Shown here: in pieces, positions 24,665 through 32,977 of the stretch
How positions within the stretch are numbered: the first letter of the stretch is position 1
Layout of the letters: each line of letters begins with the position of its first letter
NCBI RefSeq assembly: GCF_900109145.1
Contig: NZ_FNYY01000024.1
Span: 1-64,000, forward strand
Length of the DNA stretch: 64,000 nucleotides
Reading direction: 5' to 3'
DNA from: Marinovum algicola
Lineage (GTDB): Bacteria; Pseudomonadota; Alphaproteobacteria; Rhodobacterales; Rhodobacteraceae
The notes under the pieces: generated by a model
What the model was told of the DNA's origin: nothing
Database searches by the model: none
What the model saw: the letters and a program-made list of their open reading frames with translations, nothing else
Program-made: the position numbers and the translations under genes

Positions 24665-24676
24665 CCCGCAGACGGT

Positions 24677-24701
24677 TGCCCCCGGTCCCGCACCGGGGGC
24701 A
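24677..24701 (+). other. Intercistronic hairpin between aldolase and TAXI receptor genes
   Basis: TGCCCCCGGT and ACCGGGGGCA make a perfect 10-bp stem with loop CCCGC, 13 nt after the aldolase stop. No T-run follows, so read-through is expected, with possible protection of the upstream mRNA. Confidence 0.65.
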
Positions 24702-24724
24702 CATTGAACCCAAGGGAGGAAACC

Positions 24725-25726
24725 ATGTTCAACTTCAAATTCTCCGGCCTGCGGCTTGCCGCAACGGCCACGCTCGCCGGCGCCATCGCCGCGACCTCAG
24801 TGGCCGCGACCGAAATTCGTATCGGCGCCATGCGCGAAGGCTCCGCCTGGTATGTCTTTGCCGCGACGCTGGAGCAGATCATCGAGCCGATCCTCGGCAA
24901 GAACTCGGTCGAGGTCATTGCCCGCGGCGGCGGCGTCGCCAACCCGATGGTCGTCCAGGGCGGCAAGGCCGAGATCGCGCTGTCCAACGTCGCCTCTGCG
25001 GTCTGGGCCGCCGAAGGCGCCGATGTTTACCAGGGCATGTCGGCCCCCGACATCCGCGCGCTGGTCGGCGGCCTGAACTCCGTCTACGTCGGCGTCATGG
25101 CGCGCAAGGCCTTCACCGACGAGATGGGCACCACCGATCTGACCGAGATCCTCGCCTCCGGCAAGCCGGTGCGGGTGCTGATGAAGCCGGTCGGCTCATC
25201 GGCGGTGCCGGTGGCGCAGATGATCTTCGAAGGGCTGGGCACCTCGGTCGATCAGATCAAGGCAAACGGTGGCGACGTGATCCAGGTCGGCACCGGCCAG
25301 ATCCCCGACCAGATGCGCAACGGAAATGCCGACATTTACATCGACACGATGATCAAGGGCCATCCGACGATCACAGAAGTCGCCCTGACCACCGACGTGG
25401 TCTTCCTCGACGTGCCGGAGGCCGCCATGGACCTGCTAGCGCAGAACGGCCTGATCCCCGGCACCTACGGCCCCGAGTGGTACAAGGGCCAGACCGCGGC
25501 CACCGCCGGCGCCAACCTCGGCACCGTGCTCATTGCCAGCGCCAATCTCGACGAGGAGACCGCCTACAAGATCACCAAGGCGATCATCGAGAACGCCGAG
25601 CAACTCAAGGGCTCGCATGGCGCCTGGTCGCGCTTCGATCCGACGCGGGCGATGCTGCCCGAGAACACCGGCATCGAACTGCACCCCGGTGCGATCCGCT
25701 ACTACCAGGAAGCCGGCCTGATGTGA
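24725..25726 (+). CDS. TAXI-family TRAP solute-binding protein
   Basis: 333 aa from ATG 24725 (AAGGGAGG ahead). Signal peptide to about residue 28 (ATATLAGAIAATSVAA). The mature start EIRIGAMREGSAWYVFAATLEQII, then VEVIARGGGVANPMVVQGGKAEIALSN, is typical of TAXI receptors (usual core GSxxNxxxLxxGxADxG). It pairs with the fused permease downstream. The ligand is probably a sugar acid given the flanking aldolase and lyase. Confidence 0.87.
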   Translation: MFNFKFSGLRLAATATLAGAIAATSVAATEIRIGAMREGSAWYVFAATLEQIIEPILGKNSVEVIARGGGVANPMVVQGGKAEIALSNVASAVWAAEGADVYQGMSAPDIRALVGGLNSVYVGVMARKAFTDEMGTTDLTEILASGKPVRVLMKPVGSSAVPVAQMIFEGLGTSVDQIKANGGDVIQVGTGQIPDQMRNGNADIYIDTMIKGHPTITEVALTTDVVFLDVPEAAMDLLAQNGLIPGTYGPEWYKGQTAATAGANLGTVLIASANLDEETAYKITKAIIENAEQLKGSHGAWSRFDPTRAMLPENTGIELHPGAIRYYQEAGLM

Positions 25727-25734
25727 TCGGCTTG

Positions 25735-25759
25735 GTGCGGCCGCCCGCTGCGGCCGCAC
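25735..25759 (+). other. Intercistronic hairpin after the TAXI receptor gene
   Basis: GTGCGGCCGC and GCGGCCGCAC form a perfect 10-bp stem around CCGCT, 8 nt after the receptor stop and 33 nt before the permease start. There is no T-run. Confidence 0.7.
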
Positions 25760-25792
25760 CCCTGTCCCGCGATGCGCTGAAGAGAGGAGACC

Positions 25793-27691
25793 GTGCCCGC
25801 CATGCTGTCCCGCAACCCCGTCCCGGCCATCGCCTTTGCGATCGGCCTTGCCCTGATCGCTTTCCAGAGCTGGCTCCTGTTCGAGGCACAGCAACCGCTG
25901 CTGGAACGTCCTGTGCACCTCTGTGCCGCCTTGGTCCTGCTGTTTCTCTATAAGCCGCTGCGCTCCGAGACCCTGCCCCGCTGGCTCTGCGGCGCGATCG
26001 ACGCGCTGCTGATCCTCGGCGCCGTCGCGGTGCTCGGCTATTACCTGATCGGCTTCGAGCGGCTGACCACCCGAATGGAGAACGTCTCGCCGATCTTCAC
26101 CACCGACATCCTCTTCGGCGCTCTGCTGGTCTTTCTGCTGCTCGAAGGCTCGCGTCGTGCCGTGGGTTGGGTGCTGGTCTGGGTGCTGCTGGCCTTCATC
26201 GCCTATGCCCTCTGGGGCAACCTGCTGCCCGGCTGGCTGAACTTTCGCGGTTTCGACGCGGAGGCCGCGACCGAGATCACCACGATGACCACCGCCGGCG
26301 TGCTGGGCATCACCACCTCGACCTCGGTCAGCTTCATCTTCTACTTCGTCCTCTTCGGCGCCTTCTATGCGGCCGTCGGCGGCGGGCAGCTTTTCATCGA
26401 CCTCGCGATCCGCGCCGCAGGCCGCGCCACCGGCGGCACCGCCAAGGCGGCCATCATCGGCTCCTCGCTGATGGGCTCGATCTCCGGCTCCGCCGTGGCC
26501 AACGTGGTCTCCACCGGCGTCTTCACCATCCCGCTGATGAAAAAGACCGGCGTGCCGGCGCACCGCGCCTCGGGGATCGAGGCCATCGCCTCGACCGGCG
26601 GTCAGCTGATGCCGCCGATCATGGGGGTCGCGGCCTTCATCATGGCCGAGCTTCTGGGCGTGCCCTATGCGCAGATCGCGCTGGCCGGGCTGATCCCGGC
26701 GGTGGCCTTCTACCTCGCGCTGATCATGGTGGTCGATCTCTCGGCCCGCCGTGACGGCGTGCGGGCGATGACCGCCGAGGAGATCGCGCAGATCGCCCCG
26801 ATCGCCCCGCGGCTGCACCTGATCCTGCCGCCGCTGATCCTGATCGGCACGCTGGTCAGCGGCTATTCCGCCGCCTATTCCGCGGTCATCGCTTCGCTCT
26901 CCTGCCTTGTGGTGCCTTTCCTGCGCCGCGCCACCTGGATCGGCGGCAAGGAAATCGTCGACGCCCTGCGCGATGCCCCGAAACAAGTGGCTGAGGTCGC
27001 CGTGCCGATTGCCGCCATCGGCATCGTCATCGCGGTGGCCGTGCAGTCGAACCTGGCGCTGAAGTTCGCCGGCTCGCTGCTGTCGCTCTCGGAAGGGTCG
27101 ATCTACCTCTCTCTGATGCTGGCCATGGTGGGCTGCATCGTCATGGGCATGGGCCTGCCGACGGTCGCCGCCTATATCATCGGCGCGGTGCTCTTCGTTC
27201 CGGCGATCCAGGACCTGGGCATCCCGCCGCTGGCCGCGCATTTCTTCATCTTCTACTACTGCGTGCTATCGATGGTGACCCCGCCGGTGGCGCTGGCCTC
27301 CTTTGCAGCCGCCGCCGTGGGCCAGGCCTCTACCGTAAAGACTTCGCTGGCGGCCTTCGGCCTTTCGCTGGTGGCCTTCTTCGTGCCCTTCGCCTTCGTC
27401 TTCGATCCGGGCGTCCTCGCCCAGGGCACGGCGGCGCAGATCGGCTTCAGCGCCCTGTCGCTCCTGGTCTCCACCGCGCTCTGGGCCGTGGCCTTCGGCG
27501 GCTGGGCCGGGCGGCCCCTGGGCTGGGCCTCGCGCCTGCCGATCGGGGCGGCTGGTCTGGTGGCGGTGATCGCGCCCTCGGGCTCGACCCCCTGGATGAT
27601 CGCGCTGGCACTTGGCTGGAGCCTGACCCTTGGCGTCGCCGCCCTGTCGCGGCGCGCCAAGACCGACGGCATCCCCAACCCGGCGGAGTAA
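25793..27691 (+). CDS. TRAP transporter fused 4TM/12TM permease
   Basis: 632 aa, the size of a fused DctQM permease that partners TAXI receptors. The N-terminal four-helix part covers about residues 10-150; the DctM-like core follows with GSLMGSISGSAVANVVSTGVFTIP, TGGQLMPPIMGVAAFIMAELLGVPY, MVGCIVMGMGLPTVAAYIIGAV and YYCVLSMVTPPVALASFAAAA. GTG 25793 is taken as start because AGAGGAG stands 5 nt before it; ATG 25802 is possible. The stop is 3 nt from the next gene. Confidence 0.92.
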   Translation: MPAMLSRNPVPAIAFAIGLALIAFQSWLLFEAQQPLLERPVHLCAALVLLFLYKPLRSETLPRWLCGAIDALLILGAVAVLGYYLIGFERLTTRMENVSPIFTTDILFGALLVFLLLEGSRRAVGWVLVWVLLAFIAYALWGNLLPGWLNFRGFDAEAATEITTMTTAGVLGITTSTSVSFIFYFVLFGAFYAAVGGGQLFIDLAIRAAGRATGGTAKAAIIGSSLMGSISGSAVANVVSTGVFTIPLMKKTGVPAHRASGIEAIASTGGQLMPPIMGVAAFIMAELLGVPYAQIALAGLIPAVAFYLALIMVVDLSARRDGVRAMTAEEIAQIAPIAPRLHLILPPLILIGTLVSGYSAAYSAVIASLSCLVVPFLRRATWIGGKEIVDALRDAPKQVAEVAVPIAAIGIVIAVAVQSNLALKFAGSLLSLSEGSIYLSLMLAMVGCIVMGMGLPTVAAYIIGAVLFVPAIQDLGIPPLAAHFFIFYYCVLSMVTPPVALASFAAAAVGQASTVKTSLAAFGLSLVAFFVPFAFVFDPGVLAQGTAAQIGFSALSLLVSTALWAVAFGGWAGRPLGWASRLPIGAAGLVAVIAPSGSTPWMIALALGWSLTLGVAALSRRAKTDGIPNPAE

Positions 27692-27694
27692 TCC

Positions 27695-28768
27695 ATGACT
27701 ATCCTGCACCGCCCCGAGAGCCGCATCATAGACGCCTCCGACAGCGTGACGATCCGGCAGGTGACCGATCACCCCTCGATCCACCATCACCCGTTCTTCT
27801 TCGTCGATGCCTGGGATCAGGCGATGTCCTTCCTGCTGCTGATCTCGCACCGGACCGGCACACCGCAGATCTACATCGAGCGCGCGCCGGGCGACGACCT
27901 GATCCAGCTGACCGAGGAACCCGCCCTGGCCGAATGGTCGGTGATCCCCTCTAAGGACGGGCGCTGGATCTATTTCGTCGCGGGACAGGAGGGCAAGCGC
28001 GTCAGCCCCCGCGACGGTACGGTCGAGGTGCTGGTGCGCTTCGGCAGCAAGGAGATGCGCGAGGCCGGCATGGTCGGCGCGGCCATGGGCACCACTGCCC
28101 TCTCGGCCTGCGGGTGCTACTGGGCGGTGCCGGTGAAGTCGGGCCGGATCAGCCAGTTCTGGCTGATCGACACGGAACGGCAGACCGCCGGCGTCTTCCT
28201 CGAGACCCCAACCATCGGCCATCCGCAGTTCTGCCCGGACGACGACGATCTGGTCCTCTACGCCGGGCCGATGACCGACCGGGTCTGGGTGACCGACCGG
28301 GCCGGCAACGCCCGCCGCATTCATGAACGCGCCCACGACATGCAATGGATCACCCACGAGGTCTGGCGCCCCGGCCACCGCTCCGTGTTGTTCGTCGATT
28401 GGCCCAACGGCCTGGGAGAGATCGACCTGGCCACCGGCGAGGTCCGCCCGATCACCGAGTTCCCCGTCTGGCACGGCGCCCCGGACGCAACCGGCACGCG
28501 CCTGATCTGCGACACCAACTTCCCGGACCGCGGGCTGCACCTGCTGGATCTGACCGGGCAGGCGCCGGCACGGTTCCAAACCGAACCCAAGGCCTCCTCC
28601 CAAGGGGCGCATTGGGCCGGTCCGTTTCCCTACAACAACGGGCCGGTCAAGGTGTACGCGCCCCAGCACACCCACCCCCATCCCCGCTTTTCGCCAGACG
28701 GTTCCCAGACCGTCTTCACCTCGGACCAGAGCGGCCACGCGCAGGTGTATGTTGCAACACTTGGCTGA
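27695..28768 (+). CDS. PL22 oligogalacturonate-lyase-like beta-propeller
   Basis: 357 aa, no signal peptide, hence cytosolic. Repeated propeller blades are visible, and the C-terminal metal site is clear: Gln and three His in YAPQHTHPHPRFSPDG, then FTSDQSGHAQVYV, as in PL22 enzymes where Gln and His coordinate Mn2+. HHHPFFFVDAWD at the N-terminus and MQWITHEVW in the middle are also family-like. It would split an imported unsaturated di-uronate into monomers for the aldolase. Some PL22-like proteins may act on other sugars, so the substrate remains inferred. Last gene of the LacI-controlled operon. Confidence 0.75.
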   Translation: MTILHRPESRIIDASDSVTIRQVTDHPSIHHHPFFFVDAWDQAMSFLLLISHRTGTPQIYIERAPGDDLIQLTEEPALAEWSVIPSKDGRWIYFVAGQEGKRVSPRDGTVEVLVRFGSKEMREAGMVGAAMGTTALSACGCYWAVPVKSGRISQFWLIDTERQTAGVFLETPTIGHPQFCPDDDDLVLYAGPMTDRVWVTDRAGNARRIHERAHDMQWITHEVWRPGHRSVLFVDWPNGLGEIDLATGEVRPITEFPVWHGAPDATGTRLICDTNFPDRGLHLLDLTGQAPARFQTEPKASSQGAHWAGPFPYNNGPVKVYAPQHTHPHPRFSPDGSQTVFTSDQSGHAQVYVATLG

Positions 28769-28840
28769 ATGCGCTGAACGGGACTGTTGATTATCAGGAG
28801 CGCTTGGCCAGGTTCAGGTTTTCTTGAGGTTACTCATGCA

Positions 28841-28960
28841 GCGGAAAACCTGATCGAAAGCGACCACGCGGTGATGCGCCTGCTTGGCTACCGCCAGCGC
28901 TTCCGATCCCCGCGATCAGCAAAGGCGCCCTTGAGTGGCATTGGAAAAATTGAAGTATCC
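28841..28960 (+). pseudogene. IS6-family transposase C-terminal fragment
   Basis: ENLIESDHAVMRLLGYRQ, then RFRSPRSAKAPLSGIGKI resembles the IS6 transposase C-terminus around the catalytic Glu (usual NxIExDHxxLKxRL and SAKATLxGIETI). It is a different subgroup from the intact element at 39.4 kb. The rest of the 28769-29013 gap shows nothing recognisable. It marks a junction between the uronate and amino-sugar blocks. Confidence 0.65.
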
Positions 28961-29013
28961 GAGGCGGTAGTGGAAATTCCGCGGTCGATTTCGGCGTAAG
29001 CGGGGTGGTCAAA

Positions 29014-30153
29014 TCATGTCAGCTTGCCGACGAACCGGATTTCGCCGGAGGCGCCTTGAGACAGGTGGATCGCGTGCAGCGGGCCACCTGCAACGAGACT
29101 TCCGAACCCCATCGGGTTCTTCAGAACACCACACGCGGCCGAGGTCGCCATCCCGAGCGCTGAAGCGCTCGAAATCCCAGCCTCCTTTATCATCACCGAC
29201 AGCGCCGTAGGCATGTCAAGGTCGGCGCCGGCCAGCGTACCGTCCGAGAGGGTCAGCCGACCATTGCTTCGTCGGATGTGCCGTCCGTTAAGGGTGAATC
29301 CATTGATGTCGGAGCCGGCGGTCGACATGGCGTCGGTAACCAGGAAGATCTGTCCCGGGCCTGTTTTCGCCGCGCAAGCCATGCGAATTGCAGCGGCGTG
29401 GACATGAATATTGTCGGCGATCAACCCGGCATGCACCGCGCCGGCATCGAGCGTGGCGCCGACCAGTCCCGGCTCTCGGTTTCCCAATTGGCTCATTGCG
29501 TTGAAGAGGTGTGTCACGCAGCGCGCGCCCGCGGCGAAACTCTGCTGCGCTGTGGCGTACGTGCAATCCGTGTGACCCAGCGACACGATCACCCCGGCCT
29601 TGACCAGTCGGGCAATCTGGGCGGGCGTCACACTCTCTGGCGCGAGGGTCACGAGCATGTTGGGCAGGCACGACCCCGCTTCGATCAAAAAGGCCTCATC
29701 CTGATCTGTCATCGGGCGGATCAACGTCGGATCATGCGCCCCTTTGCGCGCCAGCGACAGGTGCGGCCCTTCGAGATGCACGCCCAGAATGCCCGGCACG
29801 CCGGTGGAAATCGCCTCGGCGACTGCATCTACGGCGGCGCGGCTTCGCTCGGGTGTGTCGGTGATCAGAGTCGGCAGCAATGCCAGCGTCCCGGTCGAGG
29901 CATGCGCTTCGGCGATCCGGCGCACCCCCGCGACCGTGGTTTCGTCATTGAACATGACACCGCCGCCGCCGTTGACTTGCAGATCGACAAAGCCGGGCGC
30001 GATTACGCCACCCTCCAGCCGGTCCTCGCGATATCCCTCGGGCACGGCCTTCGCAATTCCCTGGCAAATACCGTCTTCGGCCAGCAGCACGCCATTTTCG
30101 TGCAGCGTCGTGCCGTCGAAGATCGCCGCCCCGGTGTAAGCTTTGCCCGTCAT
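29014..30153 (-). CDS. nagA: N-acetylglucosamine-6-phosphate deacetylase
   Basis: 379 aa. Metal and catalytic residues: Glu in GVHLEGPHLSLARKGAHDP, His in SLGHTDCTYATAQQ, His in CVTHLFNAMSQLGNREPG and the catalytic Asp in FLVTDAMSTAGS. APGFVDLQVNGGGG opens the barrel. It converts GlcNAc-6-P to GlcN-6-P plus acetate. The start overlaps the stop of the SIS-domain gene by 4 nt, so the two consecutive steps are translated together. Confidence 0.93.
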   Translation of the reverse strand: MTGKAYTGAAIFDGTTLHENGVLLAEDGICQGIAKAVPEGYREDRLEGGVIAPGFVDLQVNGGGGVMFNDETTVAGVRRIAEAHASTGTLALLPTLITDTPERSRAAVDAVAEAISTGVPGILGVHLEGPHLSLARKGAHDPTLIRPMTDQDEAFLIEAGSCLPNMLVTLAPESVTPAQIARLVKAGVIVSLGHTDCTYATAQQSFAAGARCVTHLFNAMSQLGNREPGLVGATLDAGAVHAGLIADNIHVHAAAIRMACAAKTGPGQIFLVTDAMSTAGSDINGFTLNGRHIRRSNGRLTLSDGTLAGADLDMPTALSVMIKEAGISSASALGMATSAACGVLKNPMGFGSLVAGGPLHAIHLSQGASGEIRFVGKLT

Positions 30154-31178
30154 ACCGTTTCCGTGACCTTGCGCAAGTGACGGGGCGCGTCCGGGTTGAT
30201 CCCCCGCGCCACAGCCGTTTTCTCGACCATCGCATAGAACGAAGCGATCAGCGCAATCGGATCGGTCAGCGGATGCCCCGTGCGCTCCACCGGCAGCCGC
30301 GTCGCCGCTTGTGCCCTGTCCGAGGTCACGAAGACCGTCGCCCCCTTGGCTGCGATCTGGTCGGCCACCTCGACCAGGGCGCCTTCTGCCGCATCCGCCG
30401 CCGCCATCGCGATCACCGGGAAGCCCTGATCCACGATCGACACCGGCCCGTGCAGCACTTCGGCCGAGGAGTAGCTTTCGCCATGCACCTGGCAGGTTTC
30501 CTTGAACTTCAGCGCCGCCTCGTTCGAGATCGCAAACGCCGGACCGCGCCCCAGGCAATAGAGCGACTCCTTGCCCGTCACCGCTTCGCAGAGCGGCCCC
30601 CAGTCGGCCTCGACCGCGCGCTCCAGCGCCGCCGGCAAGGCTTTTATCGCCGCCAGAAGCTCCCCGTCTTGCGCCAGCTCCGCCAGCAGCCAGACCCCGG
30701 CCACCGCCGAGGTCACGAAGGTCTTGGTCGCCGCCACGCTCAGCTCTTCGCCCGCGTGCAGTTCCAGCGTATGCGCGCTGACCTTCGCCAGATCGCTGTC
30801 GGGATTATTGGTCAGAGCCACACTCAGCGCGCCCTGTTTCCCGGCCATGTCCACCATCCGCACGATGTCCGGGCTCTTGCCCGACTGCGAGATCGCCAGG
30901 CAGGCCGCCCGCTCCAGCCTCAGGGTCCGCCCGTAGACCGAGGCCACCGACGGCCCCACCGAGGCCACCGGCAAGCCGGTCAGCAGTTCCGAGACATACT
31001 TGGCATAGGTCGCCGCGTGGTCCGACGACCCGCGCGCCACCGACACCAGAAACAGCGGATCGAGGTCGCGGATCGCTTTGGCGGCGGCACCGACGGCCTT
31101 GTCACCACGGCTCAAAAGATTGTCGACAGCACCGGGGATCTCCCGGATTTCGCGAAACATATGTGTGGCAGCAGTCAT
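30150..31178 (-). CDS. SIS-domain glucosamine-6-phosphate deaminase/isomerase (NagB-II type)
   Basis: 342 aa with two SIS domains and no glutaminase domain, so it is not GlmS. First SIS: FLVSVARGSSDHAATYAKY, CLAISQSGKSPDIVRMV and SVAATKTFV. Second: YCLGRGPAFAISNEAALKFKE and HGESYSSAEVLHGPVSIV. It would deaminate GlcN-6-P to fructose-6-P, completing the pathway begun by the kinase and NagA. Starts 2 nt after the GntR stop and overlaps nagA by 4 nt. Confidence 0.88.
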   Translation of the reverse strand: MTAATHMFREIREIPGAVDNLLSRGDKAVGAAAKAIRDLDPLFLVSVARGSSDHAATYAKYVSELLTGLPVASVGPSVASVYGRTLRLERAACLAISQSGKSPDIVRMVDMAGKQGALSVALTNNPDSDLAKVSAHTLELHAGEELSVAATKTFVTSAVAGVWLLAELAQDGELLAAIKALPAALERAVEADWGPLCEAVTGKESLYCLGRGPAFAISNEAALKFKETCQVHGESYSSAEVLHGPVSIVDQGFPVIAMAAADAAEGALVEVADQIAAKGATVFVTSDRAQAATRLPVERTGHPLTDPIALIASFYAMVEKTAVARGINPDAPRHLRKVTETV

Positions 31179-31180
31179 GG

Positions 31181-31939
31181 TCAGTCCTTTGCAAGCCGCA
31201 GTTCGGCGACGAAGTTGTAGGCATCGCCGCGATAGAGCGATTGGGTGAATTCGGCGGTCCGACCGCCTTCGAGATAGGATGTCCGTTCGATCCGCAGCCC
31301 CGCCTGCCCGGGTTCGACCTCCAGGAGTTCCGCGTCGCGGCCCTTGAGGTTCACGGCGGAAATCTTCTGGATCGCCCGCACCGGCCGCGTCCCGTGACGC
31401 TCCAGCACTTCGTAAAGCGAGGTCTCGACCTCCAGCGGGTTGGGCAGGATGTCCACGGGCATCGAGGCCCGCTCGATCGCCATCGGCTTGCCGTCCGCCA
31501 GCCTCAGCCGCACGATCCGCGACACCGAGTCCTCGGGCGACAGCCCCAGCGCCAGCGTTTCGTCCGGCGACGGCATGAACAGCCCCCGCTCCAGCCAGCG
31601 CACCGAGGATGTCTTGCCCCGCCGCGCCATGTCCTCGGAGAAAGAGGTCAGCCGCGACAGTTTCTGTTCCACGCGCGCAGGCGAGGTCGACACGAAAGAC
31701 CCCGACCCCTGCTTCTGCACGATCATTCCTTCGCCGACGAGGTCCTCGAAGGCCTTGCGCACGGTCACGCGGGAAAAATCGGTGATGCTGGCGATCTCGC
31801 GCTCCGGAGGCAGCGGGCTGCCGGGGGCGAGGATGCCCTGGGCCACCGCCTCGGCCAGCCGGTTGCGTAGCTGCACGTAGCGCGGCCCGGCGTTGCGCCG
31901 GAACCAGCTTTCGGGGGTCAAAAATTCCTGGATGTTCAT
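31181..31939 (-). CDS. GntR/HutC-family regulator with UTRA domain (NagR-like)
   Basis: 252 aa. Helix-turn-helix: PRYVQLRNRLAEAVAQG, then LPPEREIASITDFSRVTVRKAFEDLV. The C-terminal UTRA effector domain (about 85-245) contains EDSVSRIVRLRLADGKPMAIERAS and AEFTQSLYRGDAYNFVAEL. UTRA regulators of this type commonly respond to GlcN-6-P or GlcNAc-6-P. It is overlapped with the kinase by 4 nt and lies inside the operon it probably controls; the repeated motif in the divergent promoter is its likely binding site. Confidence 0.88.
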   Translation of the reverse strand: MNIQEFLTPESWFRRNAGPRYVQLRNRLAEAVAQGILAPGSPLPPEREIASITDFSRVTVRKAFEDLVGEGMIVQKQGSGSFVSTSPARVEQKLSRLTSFSEDMARRGKTSSVRWLERGLFMPSPDETLALGLSPEDSVSRIVRLRLADGKPMAIERASMPVDILPNPLEVETSLYEVLERHGTRPVRAIQKISAVNLKGRDAELLEVEPGQAGLRIERTSYLEGGRTAEFTQSLYRGDAYNFVAELRLAKD

Positions 31940-32817
31940 CTGCCTGTCCCCCGTTCGAACGCCGCTTTCGCCAGCGCCAAGGCGCCATCGAGCGCGCTAC
32001 CCTCCGGCGCGATGATCCGCGTGCGGACCTCCTCTGGCAGATGCTCCGCGTAATGGGGCCCCAGCCCGCCAGTCAGGCAGAGCACGTCGTCGCGGCCAAA
32101 TTCCATCGCCGCAAGCGCGTCCATCAGGTAGGCCGCCCCGCGCAGCATCAGCAGCCGCCCCGCGGCCTGTCCCGCCTGTCCCGCCGCAACGATGCGGGGC
32201 GCAAATGCCGCGTAATCCGCCGGTCGCGCCTTCGACGCAAACCGCACGATTCCCCCCGGTCCGCCGAATGCCTCCAGCATCGCCGTGCTTAGTGCGCAGC
32301 CATCGGCCAACCCGTCATGCACCAACAGCGCATGTTCCAGCAACTCGCGCCCCAGCCAAGCACCCGAAGCCTGATCGCCGAGGTTCAGCCCCCAGCCGCC
32401 GATCCGCAGTATGGAGTCGCCACGCTGAGCCGCCAGGGTCGAGCCGGTCCCGATCGCCGCCAGCACCCCGTCGCGCGCGCCCAAGGCCCCGGCGACCGAG
32501 ATCGCCCGGTCGTCAGTCACCGTTACGTTGCGCATCATCAGCTCTTCGGCCACAGCACGCGCGATATCGCCATCCAGCACCCCAGCCAGACCCACATGCG
32601 CGACGCTGTGTTTCAGCGCCCCCGCGGGCAAGCCAACCGCCGCCGCGTCCAGCGCGACACGCACATTTACTATGGTCTGTGCGAGGTCGGTCGTGGCATT
32701 CGCCGGCCCCGCCGCGCCCTGCCCCAGCAGACGGCCGGTGAGGTCGGCAATTGCCGCACGGCAGCCGGTTCCGCCGCCGTCCACGCCAACAAGGTATCTG
32801 GGAGTCGCATCAGTCAT
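31936..32817 (-). CDS. BadF/BcrA-type sugar kinase, probable N-acetylglucosamine/MurNAc kinase
   Basis: 293 aa of the ASKHA fold. Phosphate-1 loop: YLVGVDGGGTGCRAAIAD. Further marks: AAIGTGSTLAAQRGD, GGWGLNLGDQASGAWLGRELL and LCLTGGLGPHYAEHL. It would phosphorylate GlcNAc, GlcN or MurNAc imported by the ABC system, feeding NagA or MurQ. The ATG at 32817 has no ribosome site, and a GGTATT box ends two bases in front of it, so the mRNA may be leaderless. First gene of the minus-strand operon. Confidence 0.85.
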   Translation of the reverse strand: MTDATPRYLVGVDGGGTGCRAAIADLTGRLLGQGAAGPANATTDLAQTIVNVRVALDAAAVGLPAGALKHSVAHVGLAGVLDGDIARAVAEELMMRNVTVTDDRAISVAGALGARDGVLAAIGTGSTLAAQRGDSILRIGGWGLNLGDQASGAWLGRELLEHALLVHDGLADGCALSTAMLEAFGGPGGIVRFASKARPADYAAFAPRIVAAGQAGQAAGRLLMLRGAAYLMDALAAMEFGRDDVLCLTGGLGPHYAEHLPEEVRTRIIAPEGSALDGALALAKAAFERGTGR

Positions 32818-32819
32818 GC

Positions 32820-32949
32820 AATACCAGTATCATACCTTTTGTGGCATTAAAAGACCAAAATCAGGCAATTAGCGCTGAAACCCTCGCTTCTGCGCGCTTC
32901 TTGAGGCAGGGTGAGCGAAATGGTAGACAAAAGGTATTGTTTCGGTATT
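32820..32949. promoter_or_regulatory. Divergent amino-sugar promoter with a 23-bp motif in both directions
   Basis: ACAAAAGGTAT-N6-GGTATT occurs on the plus strand at 32927-32949 and on the minus strand at 32842-32820, one copy facing each operon. In each copy the two GGTAT units are 11 bp apart, one helical turn. The minus copy abuts the kinase start; the plus copy is 28 bp before murQ. The likely reader is the GntR/UTRA protein encoded alongside. Confidence 0.7.
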
Positions 32950-32977
32950 ATGTCTCGAAACGGAGGAGAGAATCACC

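Noticed and set aside
25436-27241. 601-codon minus-strand frame rich in Asp, Gly, Arg and His
   Set aside because: Shadow of the TAXI receptor and fused permease genes; composition is that of antisense GC-rich DNA and no motif is visible.
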